Below, in pieces: positions 1 through 7,681 of a stretch of 34,527 bases of DNA (position 1 is its first letter; the number at the start of each line of letters is the position of its first letter). This DNA is from an uncultured Bacteroidales bacterium (GTDB lineage: Bacteria; Bacteroidota; Bacteroidia; Bacteroidales; Paludibacteraceae). The position numbers were made by a program, and so were the translations under genes. Below the pieces are notes generated by a model. That model made no database searches and was not told the DNA's origin. It saw only the letters and a list, made by a program, of their open reading frames with translations. The stretch lies in NCBI GenBank assembly GCA_902799705.1, contig CADCBP010000019.1, positions 1 through 34,527 of the forward strand, given 5' to 3'.

Positions 1-217
1 GTTGGGAGTGTAGGCTTTTACGAGCGCTGCAAGCTTGCTTGTGAGCGCTTGTGGAAGATTACGCTCCAGGCCGCGTGGGCCATAGGCTTAGCGGACGTAT
101 AATGCGCATTTTTGATTTCTGATATCTGATTTCTAAATTTTTTTTAGGCTTATTGCCGAACTCCGCAAGGAGTGCGAATTAGGACGATGGAGTGGCATGG
201 AAGGTGTCAAACAACCG
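1..217. other. Left-edge stretch without a supported gene
   Basis: No complete gene is visible here. Plus-strand frame 1 is open from the window edge to a TAA at 100-102 (33 codons), so the tail of a gene starting outside the window is possible, but the residues match no family I recognise. AGCGCT occurs twice near positions 24-50. The stretch 111-142 is A/T-rich with a repeated TTTCTGAT/ATCTGAT pattern. Near 160-174 an ACTCC/GGAGT stem closes a GCAA tetraloop. None of these can be given a function. Confidence 0.3.
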
Positions 218-249
218 AAAAAAAAATAGAGCCGCAATGCGACTCTATT
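218..249 (-). terminator. Rho-independent terminator of the gldJ-gcvH transcript
   Basis: Read on the minus strand, AATAGAGTCGC and GCGGCTCTATT form an 11-bp stem (one G-U pair) around an ATT loop. A run of T residues follows immediately (the A run at 218-226 on the plus strand). It lies about 50 nt beyond the gcvH stop codon, the expected place for the end of the gldJ-gcvH transcript. Confidence 0.88.
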
Positions 250-301
250 CGGGAACAGCATATAATATGCTTTAAATATGCTTTAAAGTCTATGATTATC
301 C

Positions 302-679
302 TCATTTAAGACTTGCCTCGTATGCTTTCGCATCCATGAGGCTGTCGAGTTCAGCAGCATCCTTCACGGCAATGCGGATGATCCATCCCTTGCCGTACGG
401 GTCGTTGTTCACCAACTCAGGCGCTGCGTCCAACTCCTCGTTCAGTTCCAGCACCTCGCCCGTTACAGGCATATTGAGATCACTCACCGTCTTCACGGCT
501 TCCACCGAACCGAACACTTCACCCTGACCGACCGTCTCTCCGACAGTAGGCACATCGATGAAGACAATCTCTCCCAACTCCGACTGTGCGTAGTCCGTGA
601 TGCCGACAAACGCCTCATCGCCCTCTACGCGAATCCACTCATGCTCGCTTGTATAGCGAATATTATCAGGAAATGTCAT
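302..679 (-). CDS. gcvH: Glycine cleavage system H protein
   Basis: The H protein is the lipoyl carrier that shuttles the aminomethyl group among the P, T and L proteins of the glycine cleavage system in the cytoplasm. The 125-residue product has the normal length and the usual start ([24 protein letters not shown]). The lipoylation site is the lysine in [15 protein letters not shown], near residue 63, and the conserved NDPYGKGWI lies near the C-terminus. It sits 39 bp downstream of gldJ on the same strand with no promoter seen between, so it is probably co-transcribed with gldJ and ends at the terminator at 218-249. No gcvP or gcvT lies in the window. Identification is secure from the lipoyl motif and length. 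Confidence 0.95.
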   Translation of the reverse strand: MTFPDNIRYTSEHEWIRVEGDEAFVGITDYAQSELGEIVFIDVPTVGETVGQGEVFGSVEAVKTVSDLNMPVTGEVLELNEELDAAPELVNNDPYGKGWIIRIAVKDAAELDSLMDAKAYEASLK

Positions 680-692
680 TTATTATTTCAAA

Positions 693-717
693 TTTATGAT
701 TTATGATTTATGATTTA
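693..717. repeat. TTATGAT heptamer tandem repeat between gldJ and gcvH
   Basis: Three perfect copies of TTATGAT (694-700, 701-707, 708-714) plus a partial copy fill the 39-bp gap and reach the gldJ stop codon at 719-721. The same heptamer is repeated between plsC and the HIT gene at 15039-15073. Confidence 0.85.
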
Positions 718-718
718 C

Positions 719-2320
719 TTATCGAACAACCGGCGTTCCGGGAATCTGGTCACCCAGCGTGGACATAGCGCAACGGAAACCGATCTTCGACGAACTCTGA
801 TCCTGGTCGAGGTAACGACGCGTGGAGGGGTTCAGCCAGTAAATACGGTCAGCCCAGGAACCGCCCTTATAGACACGGCTCTTCTTGGTGATACGCGGCG
901 CGAGGATGTCCGTCGGGTCTGTCTTGACTGCTGCGAGGTTCTCGATACCAACGGTATCCAGCGGATAGTCTGTGTCGAAGAGACTGGCGAAATCGCCGTC
1001 GAGCACGTCACGCTTATCGTCCTCTTTACCCCAGGTGATCTTGATACAACCTACAGAGTCCATCTCGAATCTACCATTGTCATCCAATACCGGACGGCTG
1101 TAGATATTACCGCGGTAGGAGTTATACTCGCTCGTCTCCTGATAGGTCGTCTCGCGATATACATCCATTACCCACTCGTTCACGTTGCCGGCCATGTTAT
1201 ACAGACCGAAGTCGTTCGGCGAGAACTCATCCACAGGGTTGGTGATGACACGACGGTCGTTCAGCGCACCGCTGACACCCATCATATCGCCGCGACCGCG
1301 AACGAAGTTAGCCTGCAACTGACCGAGGTTCTTCTTACTCATGTCGCGCGGGTGGTATCCCGACCAAGGATAAACTTTACCCTCTATTGTCAGGCCATCC
1401 TCACCCGCCACAGGTGCGTAAGCCGCAAACTCCCACTCCGCCTCAGTCGGCAGACGGTAGCCCGTTACGAAGATACCGTCGGCGATATTCACCTTACGCT
1501 CGGCGCCATAGCTATCGCGTTTCGGATGACGGCCGTACTCCGGCATATACGAATCATCCATCAGATACTTCTCGGTATTGAAGACGAACTTGTCACGAAT
1601 CCACTCGAAGCTCGGGCGGTACATCGTCACCGTCTGCTCGGGATCCTCCGGGCTTACCTCTTCATAAGAAAACATCTCATATCCCGTCTGTTGCTCCCAC
1701 TCATCCTTGTAGGCCTCGTCATCAGTAGGCTGGAGATCGGCAAACGGCGGAATGACAATCGCACCGGCATTGATAAGCGCCATCTCGTTCACGCGGTCGG
1801 TACGCCACTGGCAGTACGCCATCGCCTGCTCCCACGTAACACCCACTACCGGGTAGAAAGAGAAAGAAGGATGCTCGAAATAGTTGTCCTCATACGGGTC
1901 ATTGTACGCCAAGTCCTCACGCCAAACCTTATGGTCAGGACGGGCTCTGTCCACCAATTCCGGAGCAACAGCGCCATAAACGAAATCCAACCAGTGGAGA
2001 TACTCATTCCAGTTGAGGTTGGTGATCTCATACTTGTCCATGTAGAAAGAGCTGACGGTAAGGGTACGCGTCTCGTTGTTACGCGGCGCGGTCAGGAACT
2101 CATCCTTCTCACCTACCGTGAACGAACCACCCTGAATAGGCACCATACCAATAGGATTGACGTTGCCTACTCCTTCATTGGCCTCGAAATTCGTAGTTTT
2201 CCGGTCAAAATAATTCCAACCGGTGGTGTTACTAACACGCGTATTCAGCTCACGCTTGTTACATGACATAGCAGCCATAGCCACCGAAACGATCAAGAGA
2301 TACTTCAATACGTTTTTCAT
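719..2320 (-). CDS. gldJ: Gliding/type IX secretion lipoprotein GldJ (sulfatase-modifying-factor fold)
   Basis: GldJ is an outer-membrane lipoprotein needed for stability of the type IX secretion/gliding machinery in Bacteroidota. The 533-residue product opens with a lipoprotein signal (hydrophobic core, lipobox AMSC, Cys20). It continues with the GldJ-like SNTTGWNYFDRKTTNF and an FGE/sulfatase-modifying domain that begins at GMVPIQGGSFTVG. That domain includes MDKYEITNLNWNEYLHWL, GYRLPTEAEWEFAAYA, NMAGNVNEWVMDVYRE and, at the end, VYKGGSWADRIYW...KIGFRCAMS. The paralogue GldK/PorK shares the fold, but the TTGWNY segment and length favour GldJ. No other core secretion gene is adjacent; gldH and gldB lie elsewhere in the window. 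It is expressed from the promoter at 2421-2452 with a leader of roughly 95 nt and is followed by gcvH. Confidence 0.88.
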   Translation of the reverse strand: MKNVLKYLLIVSVAMAAMSCNKRELNTRVSNTTGWNYFDRKTTNFEANEGVGNVNPIGMVPIQGGSFTVGEKDEFLTAPRNNETRTLTVSSFYMDKYEITNLNWNEYLHWLDFVYGAVAPELVDRARPDHKVWREDLAYNDPYEDNYFEHPSFSFYPVVGVTWEQAMAYCQWRTDRVNEMALINAGAIVIPPFADLQPTDDEAYKDEWEQQTGYEMFSYEEVSPEDPEQTVTMYRPSFEWIRDKFVFNTEKYLMDDSYMPEYGRHPKRDSYGAERKVNIADGIFVTGYRLPTEAEWEFAAYAPVAGEDGLTIEGKVYPWSGYHPRDMSKKNLGQLQANFVRGRGDMMGVSGALNDRRVITNPVDEFSPNDFGLYNMAGNVNEWVMDVYRETTYQETSEYNSYRGNIYSRPVLDDNGRFEMDSVGCIKITWGKEDDKRDVLDGDFASLFDTDYPLDTVGIENLAAVKTDPTDILAPRITKKSRVYKGGSWADRIYWLNPSTRRYLDQDQSSSKIGFRCAMSTLGDQIPGTPVVR

Positions 2321-2361
2321 ATCAATTACTTAAAGTTTATTATATTTCTATACATACAATT

Positions 2362-2408
2362 CGTACGCGAATCCGTACGCGAAATGCGCGCGTCAGTACA
2401 TGCGTACG
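2362..2408. promoter_or_regulatory. Three CGTACG palindromes in the gldJ leader
   Basis: CGTACG occurs at 2362-2367, 2374-2379 and 2403-2408, all between the gldJ promoter and its start codon. The first two are part of a direct repeat of CGTACGCGAA. A GCGCGCG tract lies between the second and third copies. They could be an operator or a structured 5' leader; no regulator can be named. Confidence 0.4.
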
Positions 2409-2420
2409 TAATTCAGCCTG

Positions 2421-2452
2421 CAAATGTACTGCTTTTTTTCCATATACGCAAA
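2421..2452 (-). promoter_or_regulatory. Bacteroidetes-type promoter of gldJ-gcvH
   Basis: On the minus strand the elements are TTTG, 20 nt and TACATTTG. The spacer carries TATATGGAAAAAAAGCAG, close to the spacers of the two tRNA promoters in this window. Transcription would begin a few bases past 2421 and leave a leader of about 95 nt before gldJ. Confidence 0.82.
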
Positions 2453-2477
2453 ATTTTCATCACTTTTTTACGATTTT

Positions 2478-2509
2478 TTTGCATAATTCGGCAATTTTTT
2501 GTACTTTTG
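2478..2509 (+). promoter_or_regulatory. Bacteroidetes-type promoter of folP-cdaA
   Basis: TTTG (2478-2481), 20 nt, TACTTTTG (2502-2509). The spacer ends in a T tract (AATTTTTTG). The predicted start of transcription falls almost on the GTG proposed as the folP start, so the mRNA would be leaderless or nearly so. Confidence 0.82.
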
Positions 2510-2513
2510 CAGC

Positions 2514-3233
2514 GTGAAAGCGCAGATAATGGCGATAGGCAACGTGACGCCGGATAGTTTCTATGCGGCCTCCCGCTTGCGTAGTACGGAGGCTGTGGTC
2601 TCTTGGGCCCGTCAGTCCTTGGCGGATGGAGCTACGCTCTTGGACATAGGCGCCTGCTCCACCCGTCCGGGAAGTATCCCCGCTTCGGAAGAAGAGGAAT
2701 GGAGCCGTTTGGAACCCGCCTTGCGCGCCTTGCGCGCAGCGTTGCCGGAAGTGCAGTTGTCCGTGGACACCTTCCGCCCTGAGATAGCACGCCGCGCCAT
2801 AGAGCAATACGGGCCGCTCATCATCAATGATGTGTCCGGAGGGTGCGAGGCGATGTATGAAGTTGTCCGGCGTGCGCGAGTACCATATATATGGACCCTC
2901 CGCGGTGATCTGGAACTCCCCGCCCGCATGCCCGCAATGCAGGATATAGACCTCATCCTCGATCCGGGATTCGGGTTTATCGGCAGTACGGAAGCCGATT
3001 ACGAGTGCATGCGTAATCTGGATCGCCTGCGCGCTTACAACCGGCCGGTATTGGTGGGAGTGAGCCGCAAATCGATAGTTTGGCGGCCGTTGGGACTCTC
3101 GCCGGAGACATGTCTCGAAGCTACACAGGCACTGCAGATGTACGCACTGGCTCACGGCGCTACCATCCTACGGACCCATGATATCAAAGAGACCGCACAG
3201 ATTGTCCGGCTCTTTGATAGGTTAAATAGTTAA
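2514..3233 (+). CDS. folP: Dihydropteroate synthase
   Basis: This TIM-barrel enzyme joins p-aminobenzoate to the hydroxymethyl-dihydropterin pyrophosphate in folate synthesis. The conserved stations are in order: NVTPDSF, LDIGACSTRPGS, LSVDTFRPE, IINDVSGG, DPGFGF, VSRKS and RTHDIKE. Expected ligand residues (Asn of NVTPDSF, Asp of SVDTF, Asn of INDVSGG, Asp of DPGFGF, Lys of SRKS, Arg and His of RTHD) are present. The usual MHM segment after strand 5 reads IWTL. A TTG at 2499 overlaps the promoter, so GTG 2514 (MKAQIMAIGNVTPDSF) is preferred; ATG 2529 would cut into the first strand. The N-terminus is about 15 residues shorter than in most homologues. It precedes cdaA by 39 bp, an arrangement common in Bacteroidetes. 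Confidence 0.9.
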   Translation: MKAQIMAIGNVTPDSFYAASRLRSTEAVVSWARQSLADGATLLDIGACSTRPGSIPASEEEEWSRLEPALRALRAALPEVQLSVDTFRPEIARRAIEQYGPLIINDVSGGCEAMYEVVRRARVPYIWTLRGDLELPARMPAMQDIDLILDPGFGFIGSTEADYECMRNLDRLRAYNRPVLVGVSRKSIVWRPLGLSPETCLEATQALQMYALAHGATILRTHDIKETAQIVRLFDRLNS

Positions 3234-3268
3234 AATGGTTTTGATTGCATCAAAACGTTAAATAGTTA
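3221..3268. repeat. Direct repeat flanking a hairpin at the folP stop codon
   Basis: GTTAAATAGTTA occurs at 3221-3232 and again at 3257-3268. Between the copies is a perfect 8-bp inverted repeat, GTTTTGAT-TGC-ATCAAAAC (3238-3256). The first copy contains most of the folP stop codon (3231-3233). There is no T run after the hairpin, so it is not a normal terminator. Confidence 0.8.
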
Positions 3269-3272
3269 GTTT

Positions 3273-4064
3273 ATGCAGTTTTTAGCTTTTTCATTCAGTT
3301 TCAAGGATGTAATCGATATCCTTTTGGTCGCATGCATCATGTATGAGGTGTACCGCTTGCTCCGCAAGACGGGAGCGGCAAACCTTTTCTGGGGTATCCT
3401 GGCCTTCGTGGTCGTCTGGTTCCTCGTGTCGTTTGTGTTCCAACTGGACCTGACAGGTGCGCTCTTCGACCGCATCATCTCCGTCGGCGCCATCGCCTTG
3501 ATCGTCATCTTCCAGGAGCAGATACGCATGTTCTTCTTCCGCATCGGTGCGCGCTTCTCGTCGTGGCAGCTCTTCCGCCGTAACACTCCGGAAGATGAGG
3601 CTGCGTCACGCCAACAGATACTGGAGATCACGCAGGCTTGCCGTCACATGGCATCAACCAAAACCGGTGCGCTCATTGTTCTCGCCGGCGAAGTAAGCCT
3701 CAAGGAAATCGTCGATACAGGTGAGCGCCTGGACGCGCAAGTGTCCGCGCGACTGTTAGAGAATATATTCTTCAAGAACACCCCGCTACATGACGGCGCG
3801 GTAGTGATCCGTGAAGGCCGCCTCATCGCAGCAGCGTGTATCCTTCCCGTGAGCAAGAACCAGGAGATCCCCCAACACTACGGACTTCGTCACCGAGCCG
3901 CATTGGGTTTAACAGAAAAATCCGACGCCACATGTATCGTGGTGTCGGAAGAGACAGGTAACATTTCCGTTACGAAAGAAGGTGCTATTCGCGAGGTGAG
4001 CGCCGACGAGTTATTCCTCGTACTTCACTCCACTTCTGCGGACGTTTCCGCGGCGAACGGTTGA
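3273..4064 (+). CDS. cdaA: Membrane diadenylate cyclase (c-di-AMP synthase)
   Basis: The enzyme makes cyclic di-AMP from two ATP molecules. The 263-residue protein has an N-terminal membrane part of about three hydrophobic helices (residues ~10-80, including ILLVACIMYEVYRLL and ISVGAIALIVIFQEQI). A DisA_N (DAC) catalytic domain follows, with the signature DGAVVI (Asp174) and GLRHRAALGLTE (Arg206-His-Arg). Domain order and length fit CdaA rather than the DNA-scanning DisA. It lies 39 bp behind folP and is probably transcribed with it. Its last 54 bp overlap the end of the convergent barrel-protein gene, so its C-terminal ~17 residues are encoded by DNA read on both strands. Confidence 0.93.
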   Translation: MQFLAFSFSFKDVIDILLVACIMYEVYRLLRKTGAANLFWGILAFVVVWFLVSFVFQLDLTGALFDRIISVGAIALIVIFQEQIRMFFFRIGARFSSWQLFRRNTPEDEAASRQQILEITQACRHMASTKTGALIVLAGEVSLKEIVDTGERLDAQVSARLLENIFFKNTPLHDGAVVIREGRLIAAACILPVSKNQEIPQHYGLRHRAALGLTEKSDATCIVVSEETGNISVTKEGAIREVSADELFLVLHSTSADVSAANG

Positions 4065-5060
4065 TCCGTATGCGTCGCGACAGATGACGCACTGACCCGG
4101 TTCCGGCAACTGGAAGAGTATCGTGAACTTCAGTCCCACCATCAGATTCTTCACCGCGGAGGCAAAACCTGTAGTGGACATGATATCATTCATCACCAAA
4201 CGATCCGGACTGATCATCGACTCCGACTTATAAACATAATAGTCAGAAGTCTTGTCTGTATCGTACTTAGACGGCTTCACCAACATATCATTCGATCCCT
4301 GGCTATGCAGGTCAAACAGACCGTAGTCCACAAACGCCGCCAGACGATACTCTACGCGGTCCTTCGGAACGTCATATCCGACAGCATCCGTCACGATACC
4401 ACCGACACGACCGCCTATCTCGAAACTCAGATCGACATCGAGATTCAGACTCGTCTTCACACCTCCTTGGATTGGCTTGTTCTCGAAGAACTGGTACTCA
4501 GGCATGTTTCTGAAAATACCGTACCCATAGCGCGTATAGTCTCCGTACGTATTGAGCATGGCAACCGTTTGCGTCTTCGTCCATACGCTGGCATTCACCT
4601 TTGCGCCGACTAACATATAGAAACGTCTGTGCTGCACACCGATCATCAACGGCACTTGCACAGCCACGTTATTATACCGGTCCTGGCGACCTTTCAAATC
4701 ATAGACGTAATCAAACGACTGCTTCTGCAAATCCTGCTGGTTGAACAATGTATCCATGCCATCCCTGGACTGCATGAAACTCGTCATGCCTCCCCAGGCT
4801 CCTACTCCCACATCCAGGAGGAAACGCGTCGGACTATACGTCTCACCGGCACGCATCTCGTACAGGAAACCTACTCCTCCGGCGATACCGAGACTACCGG
4901 TATAGTTACTGCCGGAAGGAAGCATCGACCACTCTCCCACGTTGGCATATCCGCCAATGTAATTATTCACCTTTGCATTCGCCCCACCGCAAAGCAGAAG
5001 AGCGAGCAACAGAAGACCATATAAGCGATGATTTTTCACCGAATAATCTGTATTTTTCAC
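4011..5060 (-). CDS. Outer-membrane beta-barrel protein of unknown function
   Basis: The 349-residue product starts with a signal peptide (hydrophobic LLLLALLLCGGANA, cleavage expected after ANA). It continues as alternating short strands rich in Gly and aromatic residues (GYANVGEWSML, GVGFLYEMRAGETYSPTRFLLDVGVGAWGG, LRFTILFQ-like last strand VGLKFTILFQLPEP), typical of a Bacteroidetes outer-membrane barrel. I do not recognise a named family. The start used is GTG 5060; GTG 5039 (MKNHRLYG...) gives a more compact signal peptide and is equally plausible. After the last strand the tail QCVICRDAYGS...VKYEE runs 54 bp into the end of cdaA on the other strand. A promoter lies at 5166-5197. Confidence 0.72.
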   Translation of the reverse strand: MKNTDYSVKNHRLYGLLLLALLLCGGANAKVNNYIGGYANVGEWSMLPSGSNYTGSLGIAGGVGFLYEMRAGETYSPTRFLLDVGVGAWGGMTSFMQSRDGMDTLFNQQDLQKQSFDYVYDLKGRQDRYNNVAVQVPLMIGVQHRRFYMLVGAKVNASVWTKTQTVAMLNTYGDYTRYGYGIFRNMPEYQFFENKPIQGGVKTSLNLDVDLSFEIGGRVGGIVTDAVGYDVPKDRVEYRLAAFVDYGLFDLHSQGSNDMLVKPSKYDTDKTSDYYVYKSESMISPDRLVMNDIMSTTGFASAVKNLMVGLKFTILFQLPEPGQCVICRDAYGSTVRRGNVRRSGVKYEE

Positions 5061-5066
5061 GTTTTA

Positions 5067-5098
5067 TTTGCACATTCGGATTTTTTGTAGTATCTTTG
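5067..5098 (+). promoter_or_regulatory. Bacteroidetes-type promoter of metG
   Basis: TTTG (5067-5070), 20 nt, TATCTTTG (5091-5098). The spacer has the T-tract form (ATTCGGATTTTTTG). It leaves a leader of about 140 nt before metG. The RNA start is expected close to 5103, to the left of the opposing start near 5160, so the two transcripts would overlap at their 5' ends. Confidence 0.82.
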
Positions 5099-5131
5099 CA
5101 CCCGATTTTGTGCGAAATTCCGTTTTTTCCC

Positions 5132-5147
5132 GAGCACGATGGTGCTC
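5132..5147. promoter_or_regulatory. Perfect hairpin shared by two opposing leaders
   Basis: GAGCAC-GATG-GTGCTC, a 6-bp perfect inverted repeat with a 4-nt loop. It lies between the predicted start points of the metG transcript (rightward) and the barrel-gene transcript (leftward), inside the region both RNAs contain. It could be an operator or an RNA hairpin; neither can be shown from sequence alone. Confidence 0.45.
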
Positions 5148-5165
5148 TACAATTAAAAAGCGGGG

Positions 5166-5197
5166 CAAAATTAGTACTTTTTTTTGATATACGCAAG
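5166..5197 (-). promoter_or_regulatory. Bacteroidetes-type promoter of the outer-membrane barrel gene
   Basis: On the minus strand: CTTG, 20 nt, TAATTTTG. The spacer contains TATATCAAAAAAAAG, the A-tract form also seen at both tRNA promoters. The leader would be about 100 nt long. Confidence 0.75.
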
Positions 5198-5243
5198 ATA
5201 TAAGGACATTTTTTTTATTTTTAGTATAAAAAATACACAAAAT

Positions 5244-7319
5244 ATGGCATTTAATCGTACTTTAATCACAGCTGCACTGCCTTACGCGAACGGTCCTGTT
5301 CATATCGGCCACTTGGCAGGCGTCTATGTTCCGGCGGATATCTACGCCCGTTATCTTCGTCTCAAAGGGCAGGAGGTTCTCTTCGTCGGCGGCAGTGACG
5401 AGCACGGCGTTCCCGTAACCATCCGCGCCCGCAAAGAAGGCATCACCACGCAGCAAGTCGTGGATCGTTATCACGAACTCATCAAGTCCTCCTTCGAGCA
5501 ATTCGGTATCAGCTACGATATCTATTCCCGCACCACCTCTCCGATCCATCATCAGTTTGCGGCAGACTATTTCCGCGCGATGTATGATGCGGGACAGTTT
5601 GTAGAAGAGACCTCCGAGCAGTTCTATGACCCCGAGACAGGTCATTTCCTGACCGACCGTAATATCCGCGGCGAGTGCCCGCGATGCCACTCGTTAGGCG
5701 CTTACGGCGACCAGTGCGAGAAATGCGGCGCCACACTCTCTCCGGACGAGTTGATCAACCCCTATAACGCCGAAACCGGCAATGCGCTGGCGAAGAAAGA
5801 GACCAAGCACTGGTACCTTCCGCTTGACCGCTATCAGGCATGGCTCGAGGACTGGATTCTTAATAATCATAAGGAATGGCGTCCGAACGTATATGGCCAG
5901 TGCAAGTCCTGGCTCGACGGCGGACTCAAACCACGCGCCGTGACGCGCGATCTCGACTGGGGTATCCCCGTACCGGTGGAAGGCGCGGAAGGAAAAGTAC
6001 TGTATGTATGGTTCGATGCACCGATAGGATATATCTCCAACACCAAAGAACTGTGCGACGCCCAGCCTGAGAAATACGGCAAATGGGAGAAATGGTGGAA
6101 GCAGGAAGATACAAGAATGATCCATTTCATCGGGAAAGATAACATCGTCTTCCACTGTATCGTCTTCCCCGCCATGCTCAAAGCACAAGGATACAATCTG
6201 CCGGATAATGTGCCGGCGAACGAGTTCCTCAACCTCGAGGGCGACAAGATATCCACCTCGCGCAACTGGGCTGTATGGCTGAATGAATACCTGACGGATT
6301 TCCCCGGTAAACAGGACGTTTTGCGCTATGTGCTTACCGCCAATGCGCCGGAAACCAAAGACAATGACTTCACGTGGGCGGACTTCCAGGCACGCAACAA
6401 CAACGAACTCGTTGCCATTTACGGCAACTTTATCAACCGCGCCTTGGTATTGACCGGCAAGTATTTCGAAGGCAAAGTGCCGGCATGCGGCGAACTGACA
6501 GAGTATGACAAGCAGACTATCGAGGAATTCAAGAACGTAAAAGCCACCCTCGAGCAGTTACTCGATAACTTCCGTTTCCGCGATGCCCTCAAAGAGGCGA
6601 TGAACCTCGCTCGCATCGGGAATAAATACCTGGCAGACACTGAGCCTTGGAAACTCGCCAAGACGGACATGAACCGCACCGCTACCATACTTCATCTGTC
6701 TCTTCAGATTGCAGCGAACTTAGCCATCGCTTTTGAGCCATTCTTGCCGTTTTCATCGGGAAAATTAAAGAATATGCTTTGCCTCGACAAGTCTATCGGC
6801 TGGGCGGATTTGGGACGTATCGACTTGCTGCGTGCCGGTCATGCATTGGGCGAGGTCAGTCTGCTGTTCGAGAAAATAGAGGATGCGGCTATTCAGGGTC
6901 AGTTGGACCGTCTCGCGCGTATTAAAAAGGAGAACGAGGCGGCCGCGCAGGAAGAGGCACTGAAGAACTGGCGACCGGAACCCGTCAAAGAACCCACCAC
7001 GATTGATGAGTTCGACAAGATGGATATCCGCGTAGCAACCGTATTGGACTGCCAGCCTGTCAAGAAATCCGAACGTCTGCTGCAATTCACGCTGGATGAC
7101 GGCATGGGTGGACGCACGATACTCTCCGGTATCGCGCAGAGTTATCCCGATCCGTCGGTACTCGTAGGCAAACAGGTTCTCTTTATCGCCAATTTCCCGC
7201 CACGCAAGATGATGGGTATCGAATCGCAAGGAATGATTCTCTCTGCGGTCGATGCTGACGGAAAACTCGTTGTGACTTCCGTCTCTTCACCCGTCAAAAA
7301 CGGCACTGCAGTAGGGTAA
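5244..7319 (+). CDS. metG: Methionyl-tRNA synthetase
   Basis: This class I enzyme charges tRNA-Met. The ATG at 5244 ([23 protein letters not shown]) is the start; an in-frame upstream ATG at 5184 would add 20 residues absent from the family. The 691-residue protein has the HIGH signature at residues 20-23, a zinc knuckle [17 protein letters not shown] (about 145-161) and the KMSKS loop as KISTS (335-339), followed by the anticodon-binding helical domain. A C-terminal Trbp111/EMAP-like tRNA-binding domain (about residues 590-691, [14 protein letters not shown] to [12 protein letters not shown]) is appended, the arrangement of the dimeric long MetG. It is transcribed alone from the promoter at 5067-5098. 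Confidence 0.97.
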   Translation: MAFNRTLITAALPYANGPVHIGHLAGVYVPADIYARYLRLKGQEVLFVGGSDEHGVPVTIRARKEGITTQQVVDRYHELIKSSFEQFGISYDIYSRTTSPIHHQFAADYFRAMYDAGQFVEETSEQFYDPETGHFLTDRNIRGECPRCHSLGAYGDQCEKCGATLSPDELINPYNAETGNALAKKETKHWYLPLDRYQAWLEDWILNNHKEWRPNVYGQCKSWLDGGLKPRAVTRDLDWGIPVPVEGAEGKVLYVWFDAPIGYISNTKELCDAQPEKYGKWEKWWKQEDTRMIHFIGKDNIVFHCIVFPAMLKAQGYNLPDNVPANEFLNLEGDKISTSRNWAVWLNEYLTDFPGKQDVLRYVLTANAPETKDNDFTWADFQARNNNELVAIYGNFINRALVLTGKYFEGKVPACGELTEYDKQTIEEFKNVKATLEQLLDNFRFRDALKEAMNLARIGNKYLADTEPWKLAKTDMNRTATILHLSLQIAANLAIAFEPFLPFSSGKLKNMLCLDKSIGWADLGRIDLLRAGHALGEVSLLFEKIEDAAIQGQLDRLARIKKENEAAAQEEALKNWRPEPVKEPTTIDEFDKMDIRVATVLDCQPVKKSERLLQFTLDDGMGGRTILSGIAQSYPDPSVLVGKQVLFIANFPPRKMMGIESQGMILSAVDADGKLVVTSVSSPVKNGTAVG

Positions 7320-7352
7320 AATGACGATTTTTAGTAAAAAAGTGCAAAAATA

Positions 7353-7384
7353 TTTGTGTATATCAAAAAAAAGCAGTACTTTTG
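7353..7384 (+). promoter_or_regulatory. Promoter of the tRNA-Met/DUF5606 transcript
   Basis: TTTG (7353-7356), 20 nt, TACTTTTG (7377-7384). The spacer holds TATATCAAAAAAAAGCAG, nearly identical to that of the tRNA-Asn promoter at 16903. It lies about 220 nt upstream of the tRNA, with a structured stretch in between. Confidence 0.85.
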
Positions 7385-7389
7385 TCGTC

Positions 7390-7605
7390 GATTTCGCTGA
7401 TTAATGACTTCGTTGCTCTGCAACTCGTATAATTATCAGGAAATCTCCTCTCCGATTAAAACATCGCTTCGCTAGCGTTTTAATCGGTTCTAACAAAACT
7501 AGCGAGGACTGCTAGTATAACGATAGTCCGAGCTAAAAGCGTAGCACAGAACGTAGCGCTATACAAGTGCGTAGCACGCAGTCGCGCGAGTTCTAGTGTA
7601 AGCGC
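7390..7605 (+). other. Structured leader upstream of tRNA-Met
   Basis: Non-coding by inspection (frequent stops in every frame). CCGATTAAAAC (7452-7462) and GTTTTAATCGG (7477-7487) form a perfect 11-bp stem with a 14-nt loop. Downstream, CTAGCG/GCTAGT elements recur around 7470-7520 and CGTAGC occurs three times between about 7538 and 7585. It may be the leader of the tRNA transcript, a small RNA, or a decayed repeat; I do not recognise a known RNA family. Confidence 0.4.
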
Positions 7606-7679
7606 GGCGGGATAGCTCAGCTGGTTAGAGCGCATGATTCATAATCATGAGGTCCCCAGTTCAATCCTGGGTCCCGCTA
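7606..7679 (+). tRNA. tRNA-Met (anticodon CAT), elongator type
   Basis: A full cloverleaf can be folded: acceptor GGCGGGA/TCCCGCT (first pair G-T), D arm GCTC/GAGC, anticodon stem CATGA/TCATG with loop TTCATAA, and T arm CCCAG/CTGGG with loop TTCAATC. The discriminator base is A and CCA is not encoded. The paired 1-72 and the absence of three G-C pairs in the anticodon stem argue against an initiator; an Ile tRNA with lysidine-modified CAT cannot be fully excluded. Only two bases separate its end from the start codon of the next gene. Confidence 0.95.
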
Positions 7680-7681
7680 CT

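Noticed and set aside
710-2266. A 518-codon plus-strand open frame opposite gldJ
   Set aside because: It is the antisense shadow of gldJ, which has clear domain motifs and its own promoter; the antisense translation has no recognisable domain and no promoter.
7634-7681. Upstream extension of the DUF5606 gene
   Set aside because: The frame is open but runs through tRNA-Met; family homologues begin at the MLKNIL methionine.
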